Source: JAJDAT01 sp964570665 (GTDB lineage Bacteria; Nitrospinota; Nitrospinia; Nitrospinales; JAJDAT01). Taken from it: a DNA stretch of 64,000 nucleotides. The first letter of the stretch is position 1, and the number at the start of each line of letters is the position of its first letter. The position numbers and the translations under genes are program-made. The DNA is taken from assembly GCA_964570665.1 (NCBI GenBank), contig CAZMZH010000004.1, positions 124,001 to 188,000 on the forward strand, in the 5' to 3' direction. Positions 35,096 to 44,731 of this stretch are shown here, piece by piece. A model generated the notes under the pieces. It searched no databases, was not told the origin of the DNA, and saw only the letters and a list, made by a program, of their open reading frames with translations.

Positions 35096-36982
35096 TTAAG
35101 CCGGTAAATTGGTAGATACCCATTTTTTTAGTACATATAGCGCCCAAGGTCTTGACCAAGATACTTCCCCCTTTAAAAAACCATTCCATATTTCCCCAAT
35201 CTTTTTCTCTTCAAGAAAACCTTCCAACTGAGCGACGGGAGTCAATAAAGCACCTTCTACTTCTTCTTTTAACCGAGTTTTCATCCAAATTTGTAGCGGA
35301 ATAGTGAACCCCATTTTTTTCCGAAAAACCGCTTCATCCGGTAATTTCACTGGTAAAGAATCCAACAATAAAGGCTTGGGTTTAGAGGTTTGCATCTTTA
35401 ATTCGCTTGGAATTTGAAACATTAATTCAACCAACTTATGATCCAATAAGGGAGCGCGAATCTCCAACCCATGCGCCATTCCCATAAAATCAGTATCTCG
35501 CAACAGCATGTTGCCCATGTAATGAGTTAATTCAAGATAAGAAATTTGGTCGATTTCCGATATATTAACCAACCGTTGGTTTGTATTTTCCGCCTGCTGA
35601 GCAAAACTATTTAAAAATTTAGAAAAAGTATTCTTGTCTTTAGCCAAACTTTCAATTTGTTCCTGACAAAATAAGGCTCTCACTAAATAATATGCGCTAA
35701 TGTATTTCCCTCGAATCAAATGAGAAAACTTTGTCGATTTATCTGATCTTAAAAGGGGAAGATCAAAAAGCTTTCCAAATGCATTCATACAAGGAATAGG
35801 AAATGTAGAAAGGAAATTTTCTATTTTTTTAATTTTGGGGATGGCGTAAAAAGATTCATAACCGGCAAATAATTCATCTCCACCAATTCCAGATAACGCA
35901 ACTTTCAAACCCGATTGACTGGCACAACGAGAAATAAGATAAGTATTGATTCCATCTACAGTAGGTTGATCCATCGCTTTAACCGCTTTTCCCAAAGAAT
36001 CTAATAAATCAAGTTCAGTTAAAGGGTAGGGTATATGATCTGTTTGAAATTTCTCCGCTACCATTTTTGCAAAATTGGACTCGTCATATTCTTTATCGAC
36101 AAAACCCATTGATATAGTTTTAACTTTATTTTCCGATAGTTGCGAGGCTATACTGGATATCGCGCTTGAATCAATTCCTCCACTTAAAAACGATCCAACG
36201 GGAACATCGCTGACTAATCGATACTGAACAGATTCCACTAAATGATCTTTAACAATTTCATTTATAGAAACATCTTTAGATAATGAAGAACTTTGATTAA
36301 ATGGATTCCAATATTCAATTTCTTTTTGCCCATTTGGAGAAAACTCCATAAAATGGGCGGGTTTTAACTCTTTAATCCCTGAAATAATTGAATATGGAAG
36401 CTCAGATCGACCAAAAGCCAGAAAATTTAACACTCCATAAGGATTAATAGAAAAATCAGCTAGCTTAGAGGCTAAAATAGAGCGAATTTCCGAGGAAAAT
36501 ATGAAAAATTCATCGTTTTTAAAATAATATAGAGGCTTTTTTCCTAATCGGTCTCGAGCAAAAAAGAGGGTTTGTTTTTTTACGTCTGCAATACAGTATG
36601 CATACATTCCACGAAATTGATCGAGACTATCTGGACCATTTTGTTGAAATGAAGCTAATACAACTTCAGTATCGGAGTTGGACTTGAATGGATATTTTCC
36701 GGTAAAATTTTGTTTAAGGTCTTTAAAATTATAAACTTCGCCATTAAACACGATCCATTTACTTTGGTCGTGATTGGGCATTGGCTGATGACCATTTTGC
36801 GAAAGATCAATAATAGAAAGTCGTTGGTGCCCCAAAAAAACATCCCATCCATTATCAAACGACAACTTAGTTGAACCCGAATCGTCGGGACCGCGATGTT
36901 CTAATGCGTTCATCATTCGAATTAACGCTTGTTGACTTTTACCACTTTTCTTAAAATCAATTATTCCGGCAATACCGCACAT
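35096..36982 (-). CDS. asnB: Asparagine synthase (glutamine-hydrolysing)
   Basis: A 628-residue class B synthase. MCGIAGIIDF puts the glutaminase nucleophile Cys at position 2; RHRGPDDS-like ALEHRGPDDSG, FNGEVYN and SDTEVVL follow. The ATP-pyrophosphatase loop SFLSGGIDSSAIS opens the C-terminal synthetase domain, which also shows ALSGIGGDELFAGY. Proteins of this type either make asparagine or amidate surface-polymer precursors; the length fits the AsnB type. It lies alone on the minus strand; a palindrome upstream (37048-37061) may control it. Confidence 0.93.
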   Translation of the reverse strand: MCGIAGIIDFKKSGKSQQALIRMMNALEHRGPDDSGSTKLSFDNGWDVFLGHQRLSIIDLSQNGHQPMPNHDQSKWIVFNGEVYNFKDLKQNFTGKYPFKSNSDTEVVLASFQQNGPDSLDQFRGMYAYCIADVKKQTLFFARDRLGKKPLYYFKNDEFFIFSSEIRSILASKLADFSINPYGVLNFLAFGRSELPYSIISGIKELKPAHFMEFSPNGQKEIEYWNPFNQSSSLSKDVSINEIVKDHLVESVQYRLVSDVPVGSFLSGGIDSSAISSIASQLSENKVKTISMGFVDKEYDESNFAKMVAEKFQTDHIPYPLTELDLLDSLGKAVKAMDQPTVDGINTYLISRCASQSGLKVALSGIGGDELFAGYESFYAIPKIKKIENFLSTFPIPCMNAFGKLFDLPLLRSDKSTKFSHLIRGKYISAYYLVRALFCQEQIESLAKDKNTFSKFLNSFAQQAENTNQRLVNISEIDQISYLELTHYMGNMLLRDTDFMGMAHGLEIRAPLLDHKLVELMFQIPSELKMQTSKPKPLLLDSLPVKLPDEAVFRKKMGFTIPLQIWMKTRLKEEVEGALLTPVAQLEGFLEEKKIGEIWNGFLKGEVSWSRPWALYVLKKWVSTNLPA

Positions 36983-37047
36983 AAATTGTTTTGAACAATA
37001 GAAATAGTTGTGAAAAAATAAAAAATAGATTAAAAAGCCTTATTTTA

Positions 37048-37061
37048 GTGTGAAATCACAC
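37048..37061. promoter_or_regulatory. Perfect palindrome between asnB and ferredoxin genes
   Basis: GTGTGAAATCACAC is a perfect 14-base inverted repeat (GTGTGA-AA-TCACAC) in the divergent region. It lies 66 bases before asnB and 136 before the ferredoxin gene. The half-sites resemble CRP/FNR-type TGTGA but the spacing is too short for that family, so the binding protein is unknown. Confidence 0.45.
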
Positions 37062-37197
37062 AAACAGGCAAATCCTAAATCCAAACCCATAAGTTCCCAT
37101 AAGATATATTATGTTAACTAATTCTCAGGAATCTTTAATGGGTATTGTGAATCAAAAATGAACTAACCTCTTTCAACTTTTTAAGGATAATTTAAAG

Positions 37198-37479
37198 ATG
37201 GCAGAAATAGTATTTGAATCGGATAACATTTCCAAAGAAGTTCCAGATGGCTCAAAAATTGCCACAGTTGCGGACGAAGTTCAGGCAAGTTTACCATTTG
37301 GTTGCCGCGAAGCAAGTTGTGGAGCTTGTAAACTATTGGTACTTGAAGGAATGGAAAACTTAGAAGACGTTATTGACGATGAAATTGACGTATTAGGACA
37401 AGGTAAAATTGATGAAGGTTATCGGCTGGGGTGCCAAATAATAATAAAATCGGGAAAAGTCGTAATTAGAAACGGGTAA
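37198..37479 (+). CDS. [2Fe-2S] ferredoxin
   Basis: A 93-residue plant-type ferredoxin. LPFGCREASCGACKLLVLEG gives the C-x4-C-x2-C cluster ligands and YRLGCQIII the fourth Cys, the arrangement of the 2Fe-2S fold. The electron-transfer partner is unknown and no reductase is adjacent. An AAGGA ribosome-binding site lies about 10 bases before the ATG. Its stop is 2 bases from the end of the opposing transketolase gene. Confidence 0.92.
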   Translation: MAEIVFESDNISKEVPDGSKIATVADEVQASLPFGCREASCGACKLLVLEGMENLEDVIDDEIDVLGQGKIDEGYRLGCQIIIKSGKVVIRNG

Positions 37480-37481
37480 AA

Positions 37482-38420
37482 CTAAGGTTTTTCTTGGCGG
37501 GTATCTTGGATAGCTTTAGCAAGATGCTCTGCCGAAAGACCGTACTTTTGAAATAGGTCTTTTGCGGTTCCAGTTTCCGCAAAAGTGTCGTTTACGCCTA
37601 CTTTTCTGAATGGAACATAAACTTTGTTCTCCACTAAAGCAGATAATACCGCGTCGCCTAATCCGCCAATAACGTTGTGATCCTCTGCCGTAACAACCGC
37701 CCCATTCTTTTTGGCTTCTTCAATAATGAGCTGCGTATCAAGCGGTTTAATAGTTGAAACATTAACCAAAGTTGCGTCGATTCCGCTTTTTGAGCAAATT
37801 TCTATGGCTTTAATAGCTTCTTGAACCATTATTCCCGTTGCAAAGACGACAACATCCTTCCCTTGCTTTATAACGTTAGCTTTACCAATTTGGAATTTGC
37901 TCGAAGAATCGTAAATCCCGTCAACTTTTGGCCTTCCAAGTCTGAAATATACTGGACCTTCGTGCTCTACGAGCGCTTTTGTAGCTTGGTAGGCTTCCTC
38001 CCAATCGGCAGGTTGAATAACTGTCATATTAGGCATTGCTCTCGTGTAAGCCAAATCGACAATCATTTGAGCTGTAGGGCCGTCTTCGCCTACCGCAATA
38101 CCGGCATGAGTACCCGCTAATTTAACATTGGTGTTGGAATACGCTAAACTCACCAGGACTTGATCCATTGTTCTTCCTAAAAGAAAGCAGGCAAACCCGG
38201 TGGCAAACGCCACTTTCCCAGTGGTGGCCAATCCTGCCGCAGTGCACACCATATCCCCTTCGCTAATTCCCATATTAAAGAATTTATGAGGAAATTTTTG
38301 GCCAAACTTTTTTGTTCGAGTGCTATCGCTAACGCCAGCATCCAATACCACAACTCGTGAGTTCTCGCCCAATTCTTCTAAGGCTGCCCCGTATCCGTCT
38401 CTTGTCGCTCCCGCTTTCAT
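37482..38420 (-). CDS. Transketolase, C-terminal subunit
   Basis: A 312-residue protein corresponding to the Pyr and C-terminal domains of transketolase: FFNMGISEGDMVCTAAGLA, FATGFACFLLGR, THAGIAVGEDGPTAQ, and a C-terminal domain with TAEDHNVIGGLGDAV. The catalytic Glu in GISEGDM and the His in the THAGI loop are present. It overlaps the N-terminal subunit gene by 4 bases (ATGA), so the two are translationally coupled. Split transketolases are common; a related but distinct dihydroxyacetone or DXP-type role cannot be excluded. Confidence 0.9.
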   Translation of the reverse strand: MKAGATRDGYGAALEELGENSRVVVLDAGVSDSTRTKKFGQKFPHKFFNMGISEGDMVCTAAGLATTGKVAFATGFACFLLGRTMDQVLVSLAYSNTNVKLAGTHAGIAVGEDGPTAQMIVDLAYTRAMPNMTVIQPADWEEAYQATKALVEHEGPVYFRLGRPKVDGIYDSSSKFQIGKANVIKQGKDVVVFATGIMVQEAIKAIEICSKSGIDATLVNVSTIKPLDTQLIIEEAKKNGAVVTAEDHNVIGGLGDAVLSALVENKVYVPFRKVGVNDTFAETGTAKDLFQKYGLSAEHLAKAIQDTRQEKP

Positions 38421-39253
38421 CCCAATTCCTTTATAGCTTTTTCGTAATCTTCAGTAGATGGAGCAACGCCATGCCAAGAGGTCTGGTTCTCCATAAAGCT
38501 GACTCCCTTGCCCTTAACTGTATCTGCAATAATTACTTTTGGTTGCCCTTTTGGAGTTTCTCTATTAAGAGCGTCCACGATTTCTTCCATATTATGGCCA
38601 TCAATCCGTATCGTGTTCCAACCAAAAGATTTCCACTTGTCTTCTAAAGGTTCTAAATCTTTTAAATCCTTTGTCGCGCTATCTTGCGCCAGCTTATTAT
38701 AGTCTACAATAGCGGTTAAATTATCGAGTTTGAATTTAACCGAACTCATGGCCGCCTCCCATACCTGCCCTTCTTGCAACTCGCCATCGCCCATCAAAAC
38801 ATAAACCTTATAATCCAGGCCGTCTAACCGAGCCCCCAACGCCATGCCATTCCCAACGCTAAGTCCTTGACCTAAGCTACCGGAGGCAATTTCAATTCCT
38901 GGGGTTTTGGGGTGTGGATGTCCCGATAGAAACAGTTCGCTGTTTATTTTTCTGTAATCGGACAATTTGGAAGAATCGAAGAAACCAGCTTTAGCAAGCG
39001 TGGAATAATACAAACCCGTACAATGGCCTTTACTTAAAACAAAACGGTCCCTATTTGGGTCTTTAGGGTTTTTGGGATCAAATTTCATTTGCCCAAAAAA
39101 TATGGCGGCCGCTAAATCTGCCGCCGACAAACTCCCACCAGGGTGTCCAGAACCCGCTTGATAAATAATTTCAAGGCTTTTTTGTCTTAATTCTTTCGAT
39201 ATTTTCCGTAATTCGGCAATATCGCTTACCACGAAACTTGTAGAGCTTTCCAT
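38417..39253 (-). CDS. Transketolase, N-terminal subunit
   Basis: A 278-residue TPP-binding subunit. QAGSGHPGGSLSAADL, FVLSKGHCTGLYYSTL and VLMGDGELQEGQVWEAAM (the GDG...N TPP/Mg motif with VDYNK) are diagnostic. It forms the heteromeric enzyme with the following C-terminal subunit, moving two-carbon units in the pentose phosphate pathway. The ATG start has no other in-frame candidate. The short 4-base overlap with the partner favours balanced expression. Confidence 0.92.
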   Translation of the reverse strand: MESSTSFVVSDIAELRKISKELRQKSLEIIYQAGSGHPGGSLSAADLAAAIFFGQMKFDPKNPKDPNRDRFVLSKGHCTGLYYSTLAKAGFFDSSKLSDYRKINSELFLSGHPHPKTPGIEIASGSLGQGLSVGNGMALGARLDGLDYKVYVLMGDGELQEGQVWEAAMSSVKFKLDNLTAIVDYNKLAQDSATKDLKDLEPLEDKWKSFGWNTIRIDGHNMEEIVDALNRETPKGQPKVIIADTVKGKGVSFMENQTSWHGVAPSTEDYEKAIKELG

Positions 39254-39364
39254 AGAGTAAAATAAAGTATATAGGCGTTAAAAGAGGTACTATATATACA
39301 ATATTTCCTTAATTAAACAAAGTAATTATTTAGGAAGGAAAGATTAGTTTATTGATCGAAAACA

Positions 39365-40009
39365 TTAAGAATCTAAAGAATCCCCCATAGTAACTTGTTT
39401 ATCGATCAATTCGTCGCACTCTTTTAATATATGCGCAATATCGACAGGTTTTTTGAAGAATTTTTCGGTTCCCGCTTCTAGCAACAAGTTTTCCGAATAA
39501 CTCAAATTACCGGACATAGCAAAAATATGAATATTCTTTGTTTTTTGATTTGCCTTTAATTTTTTACAAACATCTATCCCATTAAGCCCAGGAAGCGCAA
39601 TGTCAAGTAACAGAATGGAAGGTAAAAAATCTGCGGCTTTTAATCCGGCTTCTAACCCATCGTAAGCGACTTCTACAATATAACCATTTTTCTTAAAAAA
39701 CTTTTGCAGTAAATTGGCGAACTTTTTTTCATCGTCTACAATCAAAACTTTTTTAGAAGATTTTTCAACAGCTTCTTTTTGCAAAATCTCCTTTATCATG
39801 GCTACGGTATAGCCTTTTTTCTGCAACGCGTAAATTTTTTCACAACGCTCTTTTACCCAACTTGGATAATAACCGACAATACCTTTTCCTCCCGGATGAA
39901 CCTTTTTTTCGGGATCTGGAAAAAAATGATATTTTTTCTGCCAAAGCCAAAGCGTTTTTCTGGTGATAGGAACATCTTTTAATATATCTGCTGCGGTTAC
40001 TTTTGTCAT
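39365..40009 (-). CDS. MerR-type HTH / receiver-domain fusion regulator
   Basis: A 214-residue protein. Residues 1 to about 75 look like a MerR-type HTH and wing: ADILKDVPITRKTLWLWQKKYHFFP, GYYPSWVKERCEKIYALQKKGYTVAMIKEIL. From about 88 it is a receiver domain: VLIVDDEKKFANLL with the acidic pair, ILLLDIALPGLNGIDVC with the phospho-acceptor Asp, FAMSGN with the Ser/Thr position and KKPVD with the Lys. DNA binding at the N-terminus and the receiver at the C-terminus reverses the usual response-regulator order. No cognate kinase is adjacent. The target is unknown. Confidence 0.82.
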   Translation of the reverse strand: MTKVTAADILKDVPITRKTLWLWQKKYHFFPDPEKKVHPGGKGIVGYYPSWVKERCEKIYALQKKGYTVAMIKEILQKEAVEKSSKKVLIVDDEKKFANLLQKFFKKNGYIVEVAYDGLEAGLKAADFLPSILLLDIALPGLNGIDVCKKLKANQKTKNIHIFAMSGNLSYSENLLLEAGTEKFFKKPVDIAHILKECDELIDKQVTMGDSLDS

Positions 40010-40183
40010 AGCAAAATTTTCGGAATAGTTGAATTGGTTAGTTTAATATTTAAGGACTCAATTATTACACGGTGAATGTAAATTAGCAAGCTTTTTTAAT
40101 CATACTTTAAAGTGTCACAGTTATATCACATTTATCTCAACTATGTGAAAAAGCTTACCAAAAAGCGTAGACAATTTGTCAAA

Positions 40184-41488
40184 TTAATTTGATTTTTGCA
40201 TTTTAACGACAAACATTCCATCGCAATTGTAGTTTTGTGGCCAAATTTCCAGCGTCCCATCGGTTTGTTCGCCCGTAATAGGATTAGAAAACTTTTGTAG
40301 CTTAAAAGATTTGAAGCTATTTAAAAAACGTTGAATACAGTCTCTAGTTTCTTGTTGGGTTAAAGTACAAACCGAATAAACCAAAACACCCCCTGCCCTC
40401 ACCAAAAAACTCATATTAACGAGCAATTCATATTGTAACTCCGAATAGTTTGTTAATTCGGATTCAGTCAATCTCCAGCGAGCGTCAGGGTTTCGCCTCC
40501 ATGTACCAACACCGCTACATGGGGCATCGACCAAAACGCCATCCAAACCTTTTGGGAAATTTTTTAAAATCCTCTTTCGGGTTTCAAAAATTGAAATGTT
40601 TTTCAAACCCCACTTTTTGGATCGAGTTATTATTTTCTTTAACATATTTCTACGGATATCGTAGGCGATCACTTCTCCTTTTCCCTTTAGCAATTGGGCT
40701 AAGTGAAGCGTCTTACCGCCGGAACCAGCGCAAGCGTCAAGCCATGTTTCCTTTGCCTTAGGCGCACAAACCAAGCCCACCGCTTGCGATGACAAGTCCT
40801 GCGTTTCATAAGGGAAAGATTTTATCTCTTTAATTATATTCAAGTTGACAGGTGTTGTAACAGCCCAAGCTGATTTTAAGACCGGATGTCCGATAATATT
40901 TACATTAGCTTTTTCTAAAATTGACGAAAATCTAGCGCCATTTTTTAAGGAAGTCCTAAACCAACTTGGAGGTCTCATTTGTAAAGTAGCGGCAAAATCC
41001 ATAAAAAATTTTTCTTTAGACCCTATTTCTTTCGGAAATAATATTCTATCCATTAACCAGGATGGAAAGAGCTCTTTGATGATTTCAAAATTTTCATCGT
41101 TATTCGGACGTTCAAAAAAAATTTTTAGTTTTTCATTCAAACCTTGATCAAAATCTAAGGAATCCATACCATTTTTAACAATCTCTAAACTTTCTCCCCA
41201 GTCCCTACATATTTCATACTTATTTTTACCGTCCATCAATAAGGCTAAAGCATATAACTCTTGTTGACTATACCCAACAAAACGTTTTAGCCATCCCTTC
41301 CATCTAAAAGATGAAAAAACTAAATCGTTAATGAGTCTTCTGTCTCTTGAGCCAATTTCTCTTCTAGATCTGACGATTTTGGATAAAAGCTGGTCTGCCG
41401 GAACCCCATTTGACACACCCTCTTCCACTTTTTCGAGAATTTCGCCACATAATCGGGTTTGAGAACGAATAATATTCATGTAATTCAT
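40184..41488 (-). CDS. rsmB: 16S rRNA m5C methyltransferase, RsmB family
   Basis: A 434-residue SAM-dependent RNA methyltransferase. The N-terminal third is helical and NusB-like (SKIVRSRREIGSRDRRLINDLVFSSFRW). The C-terminal catalytic part has the SAM loop DACAGSGGKTLHLAQLL, VLVDAPCSGVGTWRRNPDA with motif IV Cys, and VYSVCTLTQQE with the catalytic motif VI Cys. These match RsmB, which methylates C967 of 16S rRNA in Escherichia coli. The NusB-like part is divergent, so other NOL1/NOP2/Sun members remain possible. Start ATG at 41488. Confidence 0.88.
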   Translation of the reverse strand: MNYMNIIRSQTRLCGEILEKVEEGVSNGVPADQLLSKIVRSRREIGSRDRRLINDLVFSSFRWKGWLKRFVGYSQQELYALALLMDGKNKYEICRDWGESLEIVKNGMDSLDFDQGLNEKLKIFFERPNNDENFEIIKELFPSWLMDRILFPKEIGSKEKFFMDFAATLQMRPPSWFRTSLKNGARFSSILEKANVNIIGHPVLKSAWAVTTPVNLNIIKEIKSFPYETQDLSSQAVGLVCAPKAKETWLDACAGSGGKTLHLAQLLKGKGEVIAYDIRRNMLKKIITRSKKWGLKNISIFETRKRILKNFPKGLDGVLVDAPCSGVGTWRRNPDARWRLTESELTNYSELQYELLVNMSFLVRAGGVLVYSVCTLTQQETRDCIQRFLNSFKSFKLQKFSNPITGEQTDGTLEIWPQNYNCDGMFVVKMQKSN

Positions 41489-41689
41489 ATAAAATGACGA
41501 AAAGTCAATATAATCAATAAGTTTTAAAATAAAGACGTTTATGTAATTCTAAAGAGACCAAAAAATTATCAAAAATAGCTAAAAACCTATCTTATTTTAT
41601 CAAAGTAGGCGTTTTTAAGGCTTTTTAAAAGGAAAGTTTTTTATTCGTAGCGAGATATAGATATTATTGCTTTGACAATTAGGACTCTT

Positions 41690-41717
41690 TTGAACTCTCA
41701 ACTTGTTACACTATAAT
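41690..41717 (+). promoter_or_regulatory. Promoter of the tripartite efflux operon
   Basis: TTGAAC at 41690-41695 and TATAAT at 41712-41717 with a 16-base spacer. A start near 41724 gives a leader of about 100 bases before the TolC-like gene. A TTGACA at 41672-41677 is too far from this -10. The remainder of the 41489-41822 gap has no gene. Confidence 0.6.
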
Positions 41718-41822
41718 AGTTTCTGGATTCCGGACATATAAATTTGTCGCTAAACACCTATTTTAGGGAAATTAGGTAAAAAAAACGCGGATTTTTAACT
41801 TTTATACCGCTTTGGAGAAAAA

Positions 41823-43409
41823 TTGACAATGTTTCGATTAAGGTTTTGGCTCTTAAGCCTTTTAGTTTTATTGTATTCAGCCAACGTTTTCGCAAAAGAC
41901 GTTAAAACTGGAGATCCTGAGGAGATTTCTAATGGTTTACAACTTTCTCTCAGAATGGTGATACAAAAAACGATCAAAAATAATGTAGAAATTTCTGTCC
42001 AGCGGTATTTCTCCAAAATCAATGAACAGGGTATCACCGATGCAGAGTCTACGTTTGATCCAAAATTAGAAGGTCAGGTTTCTACTTCTGATAGAGCGGA
42101 TCAAGTCTCTTCCGCTTTTGCTTCTCCCGATGTAACCGAGAACGAAACTACAAAATGGGAATTGAGTTTAGCCCAAAAATTAAAAACAGGCGCCGATTAT
42201 TCCTTAAATTTCACAAATCAGAAAAACGAAACGAATTCGCTGTTTGCCGGACTAAACCCCCAATACAATTCCAATTTATTTCTGACGCTAAACCAACCCT
42301 TATTAAAAAACTTCGGACTGGATATCAATCAAAAAGATATTTACATCGCCAGCAATAACAAGAAAATTTCCGATCAAGATTTCAAAACAAAAGTTATAGA
42401 GGTTTTAGCGGACGTCGAAAATACCTATTGGGATCTAGTATTCAGTATTGAAGATTTAAGGGTAAAAGAAAAATCTCTCGAACGCGCTAAAGATTTAGAA
42501 CGTCGAGTAAAAGCGCAAGTAGCCGTCGGCTCCATGGCTCCGCTGGAAACGTTACAAGCTCAAGCTGAAGTGGCGTCCAGGGAACAACTATTACTAAATT
42601 CCCAAAATATAATTCAAGATAATCAAGACAAAGTTAAAAATAGCATGACCGTAAACTTTAACAGTCCTTTTGGCCAGATGGATATCATTCCTATGGATCG
42701 CCCTACATTTAAAATTGGTTCTGAAATGCCTTTAAGTAAAGCGATAAATGTAGCCTTACTCAAACGGCCAGATTATTTATCAAAAAGAAAAGATCTAGAA
42801 AACAAAAATATCCAAGTAAAATTTGACGAAAACCAGCTCTATCCATCGGTAGACCTATTCGGAACTTTTGGTTTAAACGGTTTGGCCGGCGACGCTCGAA
42901 CAATTTTAAACTTTGACGGAACCACCTCTCAAAGCCGGTTTGATGGCGGCTATGGAGATACTCTTGATAATTTAGCCGATACCGATTTCTTTAACTGGGA
43001 AATTGGACTCAAATTAAGCTACCCGTTAGGCAATCGTTCCGCCAAAAGTAAATTGGCCGCTTCGCGTTTAAGGTCTCATCAGGCAATTCTTGATATAAAA
43101 AATCTCGAACGCTCCATCATCGTCGACGTTAGAGAAGCCGTTCGTCAAATTGAAACGGATATTAAAAGAATTAAGGCGGCTAAAATAGCGCGAAAACTAG
43201 CCGAAGAAAAATTGGCGGCGGAAGAAAAGAAATTCGAGGTTGGACTTTCTACCAGTTTTAACGTTTTAGAATTTCAGGAAGACTTAGCGGAAAGTCAAAG
43301 CCTGGAGATACAAGCCATTATCGATTACAAAAAATCAAAAATAAAATTGAATAAGGTAATCGGTAAAACACTTGAAGAACACGGCGTAAAAATATTGGCT
43401 TCAAAATGA
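41823..43409 (+). CDS. TolC-like outer-membrane efflux protein
   Basis: A protein of about 526-528 residues. The frame can start at TTG 41823 or ATG 41829; GGAG lies 5 bases before the TTG and 11 before the ATG, so either is possible. A signal peptide ends near ANVFA. Two similar halves each contain long alpha-helical stretches (DVENTYWDLVFSIEDLRVKEKSLERAKDLERRV... and RSIIVDVREAVRQIETDIKRIKAAKIARKLAEEKL...), typical of OEP/TolC trimers. It is the first gene of an operon with an adaptor, ABC ATPase and MacB-type permease. It would be the outer-membrane exit duct. Confidence 0.9.
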   Translation: MTMFRLRFWLLSLLVLLYSANVFAKDVKTGDPEEISNGLQLSLRMVIQKTIKNNVEISVQRYFSKINEQGITDAESTFDPKLEGQVSTSDRADQVSSAFASPDVTENETTKWELSLAQKLKTGADYSLNFTNQKNETNSLFAGLNPQYNSNLFLTLNQPLLKNFGLDINQKDIYIASNNKKISDQDFKTKVIEVLADVENTYWDLVFSIEDLRVKEKSLERAKDLERRVKAQVAVGSMAPLETLQAQAEVASREQLLLNSQNIIQDNQDKVKNSMTVNFNSPFGQMDIIPMDRPTFKIGSEMPLSKAINVALLKRPDYLSKRKDLENKNIQVKFDENQLYPSVDLFGTFGLNGLAGDARTILNFDGTTSQSRFDGGYGDTLDNLADTDFFNWEIGLKLSYPLGNRSAKSKLAASRLRSHQAILDIKNLERSIIVDVREAVRQIETDIKRIKAAKIARKLAEEKLAAEEKKFEVGLSTSFNVLEFQEDLAESQSLEIQAIIDYKKSKIKLNKVIGKTLEEHGVKILASK

Positions 43410-44731
43410 AAAAAGTAGGAATCCTAATCGCCGTTCTAGCTATTGGCGTTGTTTTTTCTTTTTTTTGGGGTAAACAAGAACGCGAAGCCTCGGCAAAACC
43501 GAAATTAAAAACGGTCAATGTCAAAAAAGGCGAATTAGCGGTTAAAATCACCGCCACCGGCGTTGTCGAACCCAATTATAAAGTCGAGGTAAAATCTAAA
43601 GCCAGCGGTCAAATCATTCACTTTCCTTTCGAAGAAGGCGATATGATGGAAATAGACCAATTGCTCCTTCGCCTGGATAAATCAGACGAATTACGTAACG
43701 TCAGTAAATCGAAGGCCGACCTATCCAGCGCTCAAGCAAACCTAAGCAAAGCCCAAACCGCCCTAACCCTACAAAAAAATAAATATAGAAACGATCTAAA
43801 AACGGCAAAGTCTTCCGTAAAAGCGGCAGAAGCTAATTTAATAGAAGCTCAAGATCAGCTTCGCAGACAACGCGATTTATTTCGGCAAAAAATTGCCTCG
43901 CAAGAATCGCTCACTCGGGCCGAAACCGAATTCAAAGTCAATCAGGAAAAACTCATCCAATCCAAATCGCAATTGCAGGCCGCCATTGACTCAAAATTTG
44001 ATATCGAGTTACGGGCAAGCGAAATTAAACTCGCTAAAGCCGACGTTAAGCGAGCTGATATTGCCTTAGAAGAAGCCGACGAAAGGTTGGAAGAAACGGA
44101 AATATTCTCTCCGATTAAAGGAATTCTCATTCAAAAATCCGTTGAAGAAGGACAGATTATCTCTTCGGGAATTTCTAATGTAAGCGGAGGCACGGCCCTT
44201 GCCGTTATAGCCGATATGGACCGTTTATTCATTACCGCAGACGTTGACGAGACCGATATCGGCTCTATTTCCGTCGATCAAGAAGTCATAATAACAACCG
44301 ACGCTTTCCCTACTAGCAATTTTCAGGGAACCGTCAAAAGAGTCGCTCCACAGGGCGTCGTCGAAAATAATATAACAATTTTTAAAGTAAAAATTGAAGT
44401 CACCGGCGAAGGCATTTCCCTTTTAAAACCTATGATGACCGCTAATGTAGAAATCATATCCGATAAAATCCCAGACACTCTCTATTTAGCGAGAGAAGCC
44501 ATCAATAAAGACGACAAAGGCAAATTTGCCATTATTTTAGAAAACGAAAAACCTAAAAAGGCTCACATTAAAGTGGGGATTCGAAACCCAATCTATTCGC
44601 AAGTCATATCTGGTTTAACAAATAAACAAGAAGTCATCGTTGGCGATTGGGAAAAAATTGAAGCTCTGTTTAATCCCAAAAACGATAATGGCTCGTTTCG
44701 TAAAATGATTTGGTTTTTAAGAGCCAAATGA
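43406..44731 (+). CDS. Periplasmic adaptor (membrane fusion) protein, MacA/HlyD family
   Basis: A 441-residue protein with one N-terminal membrane span (about residues 4-20). A lipoyl/barrel-sandwich half (VKSKASGQIIHFPFEEGD) is followed by a long coiled-coil hairpin (about 95-225, rich in Lys, Ala and Gln), the second lipoyl half (PIKGILIQKSVEEGQII) and beta-barrel segments. The last 4 bases of the TolC-like gene overlap its ATG. It bridges the inner-membrane ABC exporter and the outer-membrane channel. The C-terminus ends in a basic FRKMIWFLRAK. Confidence 0.9.
   Translation: MKKVGILIAVLAIGVVFSFFWGKQEREASAKPKLKTVNVKKGELAVKITATGVVEPNYKVEVKSKASGQIIHFPFEEGDMMEIDQLLLRLDKSDELRNVSKSKADLSSAQANLSKAQTALTLQKNKYRNDLKTAKSSVKAAEANLIEAQDQLRRQRDLFRQKIASQESLTRAETEFKVNQEKLIQSKSQLQAAIDSKFDIELRASEIKLAKADVKRADIALEEADERLEETEIFSPIKGILIQKSVEEGQIISSGISNVSGGTALAVIADMDRLFITADVDETDIGSISVDQEVIITTDAFPTSNFQGTVKRVAPQGVVENNITIFKVKIEVTGEGISLLKPMMTANVEIISDKIPDTLYLAREAINKDDKGKFAIILENEKPKKAHIKVGIRNPIYSQVISGLTNKQEVIVGDWEKIEALFNPKNDNGSFRKMIWFLRAK

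Noticed and set aside
41672..41677. TTGACA as -35 for the efflux operon
   Set aside because: It lies 34 bases before the TATAAT at 41712; the TTGAAC at 41690 has a 16-base spacer.
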